A stretch of 64,000 nt of DNA. Source: Plazaster borealis. Its lineage: Eukaryota; Echinodermata; Asteroidea; Forcipulatida; Labidiasteridae. The stretch spans positions 10,854,538 to 10,918,537 of the forward strand of contig CM037457.1 of NCBI GenBank assembly GCA_021014325.1, written 5' to 3'. Each line of letters begins with the position of its first letter. The first letter of the stretch is position 1. Below are positions 34,150 through 44,863 of this stretch, in pieces. The position numbers and the translations under genes are program-made. Below the pieces are notes generated by a model. The model was not told the DNA's origin. It made no database searches and saw only the letters and a list, made by a program, of their open reading frames with translations.

Positions 34150-34479
34150 TTAAAGGTATTGTACACTTTTGGTAACAGCTCAAAATCAGTGTCCACATTT
34201 GTGTGATTCAACATGTGCATGAAAAAACAAACCTGTGAAAGTTTCAGCTCAATTAGTCATCGAGGTCACGAGAAAATAGTGAAAAAATTCAAACATCGAG
34301 TTTTTATCGCGCGTTATAAAAAATATTGTTTTACTCATTTCTCAGAAACGATAGCATTTTAGGAAGAAATATTTTAAGGAACCCTTTCTACCATTACTTA
34401 CTTTAAATCATGTAAGTTATGTGTGAATCTGTGAACATTTGTGTTTTTCGATCTTACCAATAGTGTACAGGGCCTTTAA
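34150..34479. mobile_element. TTAA-flanked MITE, 668-related subfamily
   Basis: TTAA at 34150-34153 and 34476-34479 flank AAGGTATTGTACACTTTTGG and the complement of AAAGGCCCTGTACACTATTGG. The interior has TCATCGAGGTCACGAGAAAA and TTTCTCAGAAACGATAGC, found inverted in the copy at 63167-63432. Confidence 0.8.
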
Positions 34480-35773
34480 CGAAAATGACATGCGAAAAAC
34501 ATGACAAATTGCATTTTATACAGCTACGACTTGTGCACACGCAGTACTGTCATTTCTAGGCATTTGTCAAAAAAGAAGATATATTTACAGTAGTATTTTT
34601 CAGTGTTCCCCAGCGTGACACTAAACTAGTATAAAGGTTTTTTAAAAGGGAAAACATGTTGGCATGCAACAGTTAAGATGATAATCAGAAACATGTTTAA
34701 CGCATTTTTTTTTATGTAATAATAAAATTCTTCTCGGTACAATCTCCCAAGAAGTGTTTCCATTTGCAATGCTTTCATTTTGGAGATATTTTATTTACTT
34801 TGTTCAAGAAAACAATATAAAACATGAAAACAAATAACAGTCAACAACCTTAATATACAAGCGTTATAAAATGCGTATTGATAAAACCTGTCGGTTCACT
34901 GGTAGGATATCCGTACACTATTTGAATTATAAGACGAGGAAAGTATGTTATTGTTCAGCCTTCGACGAGAATTTCGCACAAACAGCTTGTGGACATTCCA
35001 CTGGAATAAAGGAGCCCCATTTCTTCAGAAAAAAGCAACATTACAGTAGATGTTTTGTTCGTTTGCTCACTTTGTCTGTGTGCTCGATTTTCTGTATTAT
35101 GCTCACAATTTGATTAAAGCTAAATCAAAATGAGATTTCGAGATATCCAGACGTTTTTAGGAACATTTTGGTCGGCCATGGGGCATTTTAAATGTACAAG
35201 ATCATGGTACATGCAACATGTGTGTAAAATGTAAGTTCTAATTATTACAAACTGTTCGTTTCCAGATCATTCCATAGCTGTACCGGTACCATAGTTTGAG
35301 ATGATGAACTCTCCAAAAACATAATTATTTCATAAGCTGGATGCGTAAATCCAGCCACTTAGATGAAACTTTAACCTTTGTAAAGCAATAAATTACTGTG
35401 ACCGCAGATTTATCCTGACGTAAAGTCAATAAGTTATGACGTAAGAACAAGCAGGTGTTTCCGTCCACTTGGTTAGAAAAGATACTAAAATGTTCAACCA
35501 AACATGTCTATTACAACAAATCTTCAAAATACACTTAAGATCTTAATCATTGAAAAGTCATCTTGTTTTTCTTCCATTAAATCAATGAAGCGAAAGAGAG
35601 AGGCTGGAGGGCAAAAATAGTACCCTTTACGTATAAACTTTAGTAAAGGTCGAGCTAGAATCAATTGATTTCGGGTACGGCTATAGGGTCGTGGGGATGC
35701 AGCGTCAACATTGAAGGTTGTGCCTTTTCAGCGATCCGGCCAAAGACACACAACCGAAGCCGTATACTCAGAA
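34480..35773. other. Unassigned intergenic sequence
   Basis: No gene was recognised. The stretch near 35720-35745 (TTTTCAGCGATCCGGCCA) recurs at about 57712, suggesting remnants of an uncharacterised repeat. Confidence 0.4.
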
Positions 35774-36451
35774 TAGACCGTGCAAGTCCCGCGCGTATCG
35801 GAACGAGAAAACATGTCAAACGAAGAACTTTTTTTTTTCTTTTCTGAAATCAAATCTTTGTTTTAAATTATATCTAACGACACAATCTAAACAACAAGTT
35901 TTACTAGTTTTAGTTTTATTATTAAATTCACGAATAATGTGTTATTTATTTTATTGAAAAAAAATCAAAACTCTGGGAGTTCTTAAATTTTTTGAAACCC
36001 CTTACGCGGATTCGCGATGGTCACACAGGCGTAAAATTGACGCGTGACGCAGTTTAAAGAGGACGCTGACGCCTCAACAACCATAGACTGCTATGAAAAG
36101 GCTTCGCGTTGCAATTACAGCATCTGGCGATTTCATTGCGCATTCAAAACAAGCGTTTACATAAGTTTATTGATCGGAGGTGAGCAGAAAATTCCTAATT
36201 TTTGCAGTAACCGGAAGCTGAGGTCAAGTTTAATTCTCTGGTTGTCTTCGTTATTATTGTTGAATTGATTTTACTTTCATAGCTTGTGTCACTAAGTGTT
36301 ACATTCCCAACAGCATATATAATTGTCATGGTCATAAACTACGTTTAACTAAAATAATTGACGAAACTAAATCTCGCCCACGTAAAACTCCATATGGTTG
36401 GGACCACAATGGTCCCGGAAGTTCGAATGCGCGCGAGACTTGCACAGTCTA
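35774..36451. mobile_element. TA-flanked inverted-repeat element, copy 1 (678 bp)
   Basis: Ends are TAGACCGTGCAAGTCCCGCG and the complement of TAGACTGTGCAAGTCTCGCG. The interior includes GAAAACATGTCAAACGAAGA, CTATGAAAAGGCTTCGCG and GGTTGGGACCACAATGGTCC. A full-length relative in opposite orientation is at 39914-40619. A TA target site would suit a Tc1/mariner-type transposase. Confidence 0.75.
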
Positions 36452-36506
36452 ACATTGTATTGTCGCTGGATTCGGGGACTACAATTGCGTGGTTGAAGAG
36501 ACTTGC

Positions 36507-36882
36507 TTAAGAGGGACTCCAAGGTCCAATTCAGTTTTGTGATTCACTCTTTCCAATAGAGTCCTATAACCTCACGTTAAAATTGTAAAATTTCACTGTG
36601 TTTGATACTCCTCCAGTGCATTTTTTTTTCAAAATCCAAAAACGTTCGAGGACGTCTTATTTCAAATATATTGTCTGTACATGTTTCATATTGGAATGTG
36701 CAGACCTATGTTGTTGCTGTCCGATGACGTCATGTTTCAAATTTCACCCCATTAGAGCATACAATAAAATTACATTTTAAAGTGAGGTTACAGACTTGTA
36801 ATTCCCCCCTTTTATGAGGACTCTATCTATTGGAAAATGAGTGAATCACAAAACTTAGTTTGACCTTGGAGACCCTCTTTAA
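36507..36882. mobile_element. TTAA-flanked MITE with long inverted ends (376 bp)
   Basis: TTAA at 36507-36510 and 36879-36882. The left arm GAGGGACTCCAAGGTCCAAT...GTGATTCACTC is mirrored by the right arm GAGTGAATCACAAAAC...CCTTGGAGACCCTC. It shares its terminus with 26726 and interior motifs with 5617-5951. Confidence 0.8.
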
Positions 36883-37573
36883 GAATATTATGTCGATATC
36901 ATTGTATAATTGAAAAGAAAGTATAGCATATTCATGCTAGACCTAAGTGTTTCTATAATTCATTTTTATAAATGAGTACACATTGTTACCAAAACAATAA
37001 TTCAATAATTCATAACAAGAGCCAACGGAATGCGAGTCGCATACTGATAGCATGTGTAGTGAACCCGTAAGGAATTTTTGAATAATTGTTTCATTAAATG
37101 TATGCAATACGAGGCTCCAATGTAATTAATTGTCCAGGTGTTCCGGGGAACCATCTAGTTCTCACGTGAATTACTCGTTTATCTCTTTCAAGTTGAATGA
37201 CCGAGAAGTCAGTGTGCTTGTGAAGACAACAGCCATGAGATTCCAAGCGACGGTGACATATTCCAGTTTATGTGGTCTTCTTGTTAAACCAATTGTTCAT
37301 TTTTAAACCGCCTGGTGGTAGTTTATGTTTACCGTGCGGGAATCCCGTACATTCAGTAGAAGTAATGAACGAAACAATTGGAAAACTTACTGTGGAGTCA
37401 TTGCGCTTTTCGTCCATGGTGTAAACACGGTATAAGAAATGTTATCAATGTCTGAGAATGTTATGGCAACAGCAGCGAAGATTTATCCACGTTTAAAATT
37501 GCTGTTCGGAATAATACACCAATGACAGATAACTATTTCATGAATGTCTTAAACTCAATCTGGAGTTCAATGA
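36883..37573. other. Downstream region of GPCR 2
   Basis: This should contain the 3' UTR of the minus-strand receptor. No other feature was recognised. Confidence 0.45.
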
Positions 37574-38668
37574 TTAAAGAACAACACTTGATCTGTGATA
37601 TTCCTCCATAGATATGACGGAACGGAAACGCCTCGTTCTCGCGTTTGCCGGACCGAACGTGAACGCAACCCTGAACGCGAGACGATAACGAGAGTTTGTA
37701 CAGTTATACACAATAGGGTTGACTGCAGAATTCATGTACATTAGTATGCCACTTGCTACCTCAAAAGGAATACCGTAAACGTCAAATAAAGCCCTCAGAA
37801 GAGAAGCTGTCTGAAACGGTGCAAGACAACAGAAGAATATAATTCCGTTTGCTATGAGCATTCGGGTTACCTTGTTACGGTCTTGTAAAGTACGGGCTCG
37901 TAGGTCTACAGTTTTAGCGTTCACATTACTTTTCTTTAAGGCTTGGATGATCCTAAAGTACATTATGGAATTGGCTACCAAGGCCATGAAAAACGGGACA
38001 GTTTGTAAACAGTTTGCAAATATACCAGACCAAGACCACAGTGGGTCGCAGATCAGCATTGGGTCGGGGAATAATGGTGCAGAGCTCCCGTTGAGGTTGG
38101 GGTCAGTCACGGTTTCCCATTCTACGCAATACGTGTTAACTATACTCTTACCGGGTATGAGCAAGCAGGAGAAAGCACCGCCAAGGACCCAAGCATACGC
38201 CGCAAGCCTCTTACAGTGGTGTAGCTGACGGTTCATGATCTTACCCATCGGTCGGCAGATTGCCTGGAGCCGCTCGTAAGAAATCACAGTCACCAGAGCT
38301 ATGGAGGTGAAGTATGACATCGCTTGGAAGGGGTAGAAGAGAAAACATGCTATGGGTCCGATACCACTGACATCATCCAGGAACGGGGAGGTGACATACA
38401 TCCATACCTTTTCACCTACTGTGAATACAAGAAAGATGATATCAGCTATAGCCAAGTTAGCCAGGTAAAATGTGATGACACTCCGCATCCAACGGACTCT
38501 GTACAGAACGAAGAGGAAGATGAGGTTGCCGATAAGCCCCAGGAAGAGGATACAAGGCATGATGATCGTGATCAAAATCTTGGAAGTTTGGCCGTACTTG
38601 AAGAAGTCTATTGACGACTCGTTCAACAGAACATACAGGACATAACACCCCTGGGTGTAGTTCTCCAT
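37574..38668 (-). CDS. Class A (rhodopsin-like) G-protein-coupled receptor, peptide-receptor type
   Basis: A 364-residue intronless receptor; ligand unknown. It has N-terminal sequons NYT and NES, TM1 with GLIGN (N48), TM2 LAIAD (D76), C108 at the head of TM3, and E132-R133-L134 in place of DRY (YERLQAICRP). The second extracellular loop is long, with C181 and C207 and an NGS sequon; TM6 has CCLAPF and TM7 NSAVNPIVY (N317, P318). It ends with a basic and serine-rich tail. The TIIMPCI and LAPF motifs and the loop layout are shared with the receptor at 12393-13469, so the two are paralogues. The start has G at -3 and +4 and an in-frame TAG about 45 nt upstream. An inverted pair of TA-flanked elements brackets the gene. 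Confidence 0.9.
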   Translation of the reverse strand: MENYTQGCYVLYVLLNESSIDFFKYGQTSKILITIIMPCILFLGLIGNLIFLFVLYRVRWMRSVITFYLANLAIADIIFLVFTVGEKVWMYVTSPFLDDVSGIGPIACFLFYPFQAMSYFTSIALVTVISYERLQAICRPMGKIMNRQLHHCKRLAAYAWVLGGAFSCLLIPGKSIVNTYCVEWETVTDPNLNGSSAPLFPDPMLICDPLWSWSGIFANCLQTVPFFMALVANSIMYFRIIQALKKSNVNAKTVDLRARTLQDRNKVTRMLIANGIIFFCCLAPFQTASLLRALFDVYGIPFEVASGILMYMNSAVNPIVYNCTNSRYRLAFRVAFTFGPANARTRRFRSVISMEEYHRSSVVL

Positions 38669-39913
38669 GACGGCGACTGGTGAAATATCACAGATCCACT
38701 GGAACAGAGACTATTAACACGCCAGCAGTAGCAATACTGTGTGCCGTGATACCATGAGCTGGGTTGAGATACAAACATTGCTATAACAGGTCTTTTAGTT
38801 GTGTATCAAGCAGTGCTTGATGAGTTACCGGCGGAAAAAGTGGACACCGTGTACCAACAGGACCAGGGACCTGCAAGTCAATATCACAGACACCGGCTCA
38901 TAGTGGCGTTCTGCCTGCCGCAGTCCCAGGGGAGAAATATATGCGTCCATCATGCATCGGTAGGCAACTATTGTCAGTGCAGACATTATAATAATCAGAT
39001 TCTATTTGCATGAAGAAGGATCCGTGACTGAGAACGCCTCCTTTCTGTCTTTACTCTCATAATAATGATTCCATTTCTAGTTTCTGGTACCGACTTAAGG
39101 GAAATGCCAGTGCCCTTGGATGTGTATAGTATATGCTTCACATGCAGGTGTTGATGGCACATAGTGGCTGTGACGTAGGTGTTGCCTTGCCGTGAGCAAG
39201 GTAAAGCAAGACAGATTTTACATGTTTCACTTTATTTGTCGTATAAATCGGTTTCCGGTTAAGTGGTAGAATAAGCAAAAGCATTATCTCTTGATATAAC
39301 GTCACGGCATCCAGTAAAATCATCGCTCAAGATACTCAAAGTAAATGAGAACACGTTTCCTTACATCTTTCTATGAAATGCAGGGTCTCCGAAAATTGCA
39401 CCGATAACGCATACTCGAAGTGACAGGCGAATCTTATATACGTTAACCAAACACAATCGATCTAATTTTGCCCGTGCCATCCGTTGGCGAGACGCAGCTT
39501 TATTAAAACAGACTGCAGATTTACTCGTACGTGCCACGAACGTCATCGGTGATCACATACATCTTGATGTATCTTCAAGAATGCCCGCAAATTTATGTAA
39601 GACAAAATGGATCTGTTTGTACATCATAGTGGTGATTTATTTCAATAAATTTGGAATCTAAAAGGGTTTGACATTGATAACTTGCGAGAGAAGCAAAATG
39701 GCACAAAATGGCAAATGTTGATCTCGTTCTAAAACGTCGTACATCATTAACGACAATTTTCGTTAAAATTAATATTCATGGATATGGATGAGCTTATATC
39801 GTATTTAATATATACATTTGTTATAAAGTAATATGCATGGATGAGCTAATATCGTATATAATATATACATTTTGTGTATTGTTTCATAACGCATCCAACA
39901 GCGCAAGCGCCAA
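38669..39913. other. Upstream region of GPCR 2
   Basis: Probable 5' UTR and promoter of the minus-strand receptor. No core promoter element could be fixed and no second gene was recognised. Confidence 0.45.
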
Positions 39914-40619
39914 TAGACTGTGCAAGTCTCGCGCATATTTGAACTTCCGGGACCATTGTGGTCCCAACCATATGGAGATTTACGTGGGCAAGATTTTGTT
40001 TTGTCAATTATTTTAGTTTAACGTGGTTTATGACCATGAAAAATTTATATGTTGTTGGGAATGTAATACTTAGTTATAAAAAATATGAAAGTAAAATCAA
40101 TTCAACAATAAAACAAAGAAAACCCGAGAATTAAACTTGACCTCAGCTTCCGGTTACTGCCAAAAACTAAGAATTTTGTGCCCACCTCCGATCACAAAAC
40201 TTATGTAAACGCTTGTTTTGGATGCGCGATGATAATCGCCAGATGCTGTAATTGCAACGCGAAGCATTTTCATAGCAGTCTATGGTTGTTGAGGAGTCAG
40301 CGTCCCCTATAAACTGCGCCAAACGTTAATTTTACGCCTTTGTGACCTTCGCGAATCCTCGTAAGGGGTTTCTGAAAAGTTAAGATCAAATAAGCATCCT
40401 TGTCCCAGAGTTTGAATTTTGTTTCAATAATAATTAACACATTATTGGTGTATTTATTACAAAAACTAAAACTGATTGTATAAAAATGTAATGAGTATTT
40501 TTGTTGTTCAGACTTTGTCATTAGATATAATTTAAAACAAAGAATTGATTTTTAGGAAAAGAAAGTTCTTCGTTTGACGTGTTTTCTCGTTCCGATACGC
40601 ACGAGACTTGCACAGTCTA
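39914..40619. mobile_element. TA-flanked inverted-repeat element, copy 2 (706 bp), opposite to copy 1
   Basis: Ends TAGACTGTGCAAGTCTCGCG and its complement. The whole interior is the reverse complement of 35774-36451 with scattered changes, for example GGGACCATTGTGGTCCCAAC near the left end and TTCGTTTGACGTGTTTTCTC near the right. Confidence 0.8.
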
Positions 40620-41085
40620 AAACAAGATGGTAATTAGGGAAAGAGAATACTTCTTTGCAAGAAAACCCCAAACATGGGGGAAAAAACACAAATTGGAAAA
40701 ACAACGCAATCAGGTATAAGGGACTGAAAACCCAATCCACATGCAATGCTCCAGTTCGAGTTGGATAAAAAGCAGGGAAAGAAAACCACTGAGCTTTCCT
40801 GATAACCCAGCGCAATGTTCATCTTTAAAATGTCCTGAGCTTTCTGAAATGATGGCCACCACTACATTATGCACAATAATACACTCGCTGTCGTGCAATG
40901 CAATAAGTACTTTAAACTCAACATTATAGTCTTACCAAATTTTACGAGCCGTTTTATTCTCTGAACAGTCAACGACCACTTGGGGGAATTCACACAGGTA
41001 TGATTTATTTATCATAAAGTTGGGAGATTGGAGATACATTTTTTATATGACATTCTTGAAACGGCATTCTCTTTAAATGCCGGGT
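40620..41085. other. Unassigned intergenic sequence
   Basis: No gene was recognised; overlapping short open frames on both strands are unsupported. Confidence 0.45.
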
Positions 41086-41091
41086 GTTTTC

Positions 41092-42229
41092 TATGGTGTT
41101 CTAAAGACGACAGGTCGCGTCGCCGTCGACGTCGCCGTCGACGTCGCCGTCGCCGTCTTATTTAGCCCATTAACTTGTGCATAAAACCCCGAATCAGAGC
41201 GACGGCGACGGAATGTCGCCGTCGCCGTCGCCGTCGCCGTCGCAATTTCTGAACTCTTGAGGGCGCAACAGTACATTTAAGTCAGCACTAAATTTGGTGC
41301 TGGCAAGAAATTTAATGCTAGCTCCAAATTTCAATAAAACCTTGTCAACGACCGTCATTGACAGTTCGAACGGAATCCCGAATTCTCGTGTTATTTCCTC
41401 GTTTTCAATTGCAATGTTTTCATCTTAAACACGTGAAATCGTAATGGGGTTTTTCTCAGATGTCTTTCTCATGTCAAACCATACTGCATAGGCGCCCCCA
41501 ATAAATTAGTTGACTGGTTAGCTCAGTACAACTAATTAAACAACTGCATAATCATGAGCCCGTTTGCGAATTTACTACACGAGTTGTAGATGGTTGAACT
41601 CGTAACTACCTATTTTTCATTTGAAATTCATAATTTTATTGGGGCGGACAAACAAGACATCTGTGAGAAATAAACTTCAGATTTCGTTGTTTTATTGTGA
41701 CTACTTTTCAAAAAAATTGGGTAGTTGCGTGTTTAATCTACAACTTGTATAGTAAATTCGCACACGGGCCATTTTATGCAGATATTTAATTAGTTGCGCT
41801 GAGCTAATTAGTAAACTAATTTCGGGGCGCGTATAAGTTATGGTTTGGGATATAAGAAAGATGCATCTGTGAAGAACAAACAAAAGATTTTATGGGTTTT
41901 CGACGACTACTTTTCAAATGAAAATTAGGTATTTGCGAGTTTAACCATCTACAACTCGTGTAGTAAATTCGCAAACGGGTTATGATTATGCAAATGTTTA
42001 ATTAGTTGTGCTGAGCAGCTAAACAGTCGACTAATTAATTGGGGTCGCCTTTGCAGTATGGTTTGAAATATAAGAAAGACATATGTGAAGAAAACCATTA
42101 CGATTTCACGCGTTTACGATGAAAACATTGCAACTGAAAACGAGTTAATAACACGAGAATTCGGGATTCCGTCCGCACTGTCAATGACGGTCGTTAGCAC
42201 TAATTTTCTTGCCAGCACTAAATTTGGGG

Positions 42230-42260
<31 letters not shown>

Positions 42261-42285
42261 GACCTGTCGTCTTTGGAGCACCATA
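41092..42285. mobile_element. Foldback element A: TATGGTG ends, 6-bp target duplication, subterminal CGTCGC arrays (1194 bp)
   Basis: The left end TATGGTGTTCTAAAGACGAC and right end GTCGTCTTTGGAGCACCATA are inverted. GTTTTC flanks both sides (41086-41091 and 42286-42291). Just inside each end are arrays of CGTCGC-type hexamers (41109-41158 and 41205-41242 at the left, 42230-42261 at the right). Inversion continues through GGAATCCCGAATTCTCGTGT and GAATTTACTACACGAGTTGT blocks to a centre near 41700. No transposase is encoded. It shares terminus, duplication length and CGTCGC arrays with 52185-54836. Confidence 0.82.
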
Positions 42286-42291
42286 GTTTTC

Positions 42292-43422
42292 TGACTATAG
42301 TATTAGGCTTGCTTGCGAACCAAAATGACGACCCCCTTTTTATTTGTACTCAAAGAGGGTGTACTATAGCATTGGCCAGCACAGTCGTGTCGATCGTCGC
42401 ACGTGTCACATCACAAATTACATTGCAGGACATCCTTTTAGGATAATATTTTTCTTTTCAATCCACATATACTGTTGCTTTATTTGTTTATTTATTTGTT
42501 CCCATCACTGGATGGTGATGTTGACGTCAATGGACAATGTATGTATGATGTAGCGTGAGTTTATGTCAGGCAGAATAAATATAGAGGACACAGTGCGATC
42601 ACAGTGTGACAACCGAGTGGTACACAGTACATGCGGTATAAACACTGTGAATGTGTGTTCCACACTATGGTGGTGAAGTGGTGGGAAATGTTAGTGAGGG
42701 GAACACGGACATCTCGTTGCAGAACACTTAAAGTTACACTTAAACCGTTGCTGGCCCGTATTTTGTCTACTATTTCGTGTAAGTGACACAGTTGCTTTAT
42801 CAAATGAAGCATGATAAAGATATATTATTCACGACAAGTGGTTCCGCTTCAGACCAAGTATACACTTGGTCTGTAGTGTCAAATTTGCTTATTCAATTAA
42901 AGTAATACTGTGTGGTTTTTAAAAGTTTATTCTTTCAAAAAAAGAAATTCCTATCTAAAAAACAAACAAAAAATATATAGGTTTCGCTGGTAATTTTCGG
43001 CAATTTGCAGCCTTTTCCCACTTTCATTCGTTCGTGTTAAAACGATTTTGCCTCTTTAGTTAGAACCATCTTCTTTTTTTTTTTTTTGAGGCATTTGAAT
43101 TTATAGATCGTTATATTCAATTAATTGCATACATCGTTTTGTTTTTTTCAGCCATGCACAATCGGCATTCAGTTTAGAAGAGTTTATGCGCAACATAGAG
43201 GTTTCTGCAAAAAAATGGCTGCGAATTCGAATGCTATTTGCGTGGATTGTTAAATTGAATGGTTATCTTGTTTAATCACATGACGCAAAAGAGCAGTTGC
43301 TTATACACAATTAGGTGGAATTGAGTGACTTTTTTGATGAGCTTTCAATTTCGCGCAAATGCGACGACTAAATTGGCCGCTCATTTTGCCGAAATGACCG
43401 GGAAAACCTGGAACCTTAATTT
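42292..43422. other. Unassigned intergenic sequence
   Basis: No gene or bounded repeat was recognised. Confidence 0.45.
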
Positions 43423-43508
43423 GGCCCAATTTAGAGCTGCTTAAGCACAAAAAGTAGCTAAGCACAACAAAATGTTGCTTACCAGAATAAGGTTACCAGC
43501 CAAACTAC

Positions 43509-44367
43509 TGTTACGATCCAAAAATCTCCAAACTATCCGTGAATATAAATCACTCAAAAAGCCTGAATTTTCTCAGATGCAACAAAGAAATCAAACAAGG
43601 TGACACTGATGTATAAGAACACAGAATCCAAGTGATTTAATGATAAAACTATCAACCACTTCAGTTACCGATTTGGTTTAACAAACATACACTGATTGCA
43701 TAAAACAAGTGTACATTAAAATGGATCTTATACAACATAAGTATCTTACGGGCTAATACGTCAACCTGGATGAAATACAGGCGAGGATCACAGCAACAGA
43801 AGATACATCGAGGATCACATACACTGGCTCTAAAACGATCAACTCCTGGGGCGGTAAAACAGTTCTTTGCCGATGTGACTATGAGCTATCACGGGGCGAA
43901 CTCACTCCGAAAAATGTCCAGAAGAAGACGAAGCAACAACGGGTACACAATCTGACACCCGCCACAAAATATGGGGAAGAAGACCCCAAAATACCGAACT
44001 GTAGATTAAGTTCGAAACTGTCCTTTCCGGATTTAAATTAAGCTATTTAACTGCACTCGGTTAAAAGCGAACTCTACCAAAAGCTCCTCCAACGAGTTGA
44101 ATCACAATCACAGAAGTCGTAGCTTCCACCAGTCTTGAGTATTTGTGTCCCCTCGAAGATTGATCTCCAGCCTGTATATAAAGGATTTGTGTTGTTTTCT
44201 GGAAAGTTCTAAAACTAACTTCAAACTTCCAGAGCCTAGATCATTCTAGATCCTTCATAACGGATTAACGCCGCCCACTAGGGTCAACGGACTTACACAC
44301 AGAAAATGATTGACAGCGTGCGTTGTATACACGTAATTACATGTACATGTATTAGGGTCTCATAACA
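43509..44367 (-). repeat. 3' LTR of the Gmr1-like retrotransposon (859 bp)
   Basis: Plus-strand start TGTTACGATCC and end CTCATAACA. It is nearly identical to 49351-50208. Contains a TATATA motif near 44175 that could act as a core promoter on the minus strand. Confidence 0.9.
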
Positions 44368-44377
44368 TCTCCCCCCA
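44368..44377 (-). other. Polypurine tract
   Basis: The minus strand reads TGGGGGGAGA directly before the 3' LTR, the expected position and composition for plus-strand DNA priming. Confidence 0.8.
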
Positions 44378-44579
44378 TAAAATAAGAAAATTTACATAAG
44401 GAAATTTTCGTTTCAAAAAGGAATGTTAACATAAATTTCAAAATTATTTAAAATTTAAGCAATTTAGTTACGTCCGACTTAGACATTTTACCATAATCTG
44501 CTAACAGCAATAATCTTACAAACACTGTTACTGGTTTAGCACATCAGAAATAATACCAATTGTGTTTAAGTACATTATT

Positions 44580-44863
44580 CTAAACTCTGGACAGAGCATC
44601 CGCAATTACATTGCTCTTCCCATCGATATGAACAATCGTGAGTGGATGTTGCAAAATCAAACTCCAGCGGAATAACCTCTGGTTCTTGGTTTTGAATTTC
44701 TCCAAAAACACAAGTGGGTTATGATCAGTATAAATGATCGTCTCCCCAGCACCATTCGTTACATACACCTCAAAGTGTTGTAGGGCAAGAACTAAACCTA
44801 ACGCCTCTTTTTCGATGGTGGAGTATTTTGCCTGGTATTTGTTCAGTTTCTTTGAAAAGTAAC
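44580..44863 (-). pseudogene. RNase H C-terminal part, out of frame with pol
   Basis: After the pol frame breaks, a second frame continues the RNase H domain from about 44863, through TDHNPLVFLEKF, to DGKSNVIADALSRV and a stop at 44580. DHNPL and the IADALSR end are hallmarks of Ty3/gypsy RNase H. Sense on both sides of the break implies a small indel near 44861-44866 in this copy. Confidence 0.85.

Noticed and set aside
37854..38614. Plus-strand open frames of 124 and 96 codons
   Set aside because: They are antisense to GPCR 2.
41109..41242. CGTCGC runs as a possible CpG-island promoter
   Set aside because: The runs lie in the inverted ends of foldback A and recur at its other end, so they belong to the element.
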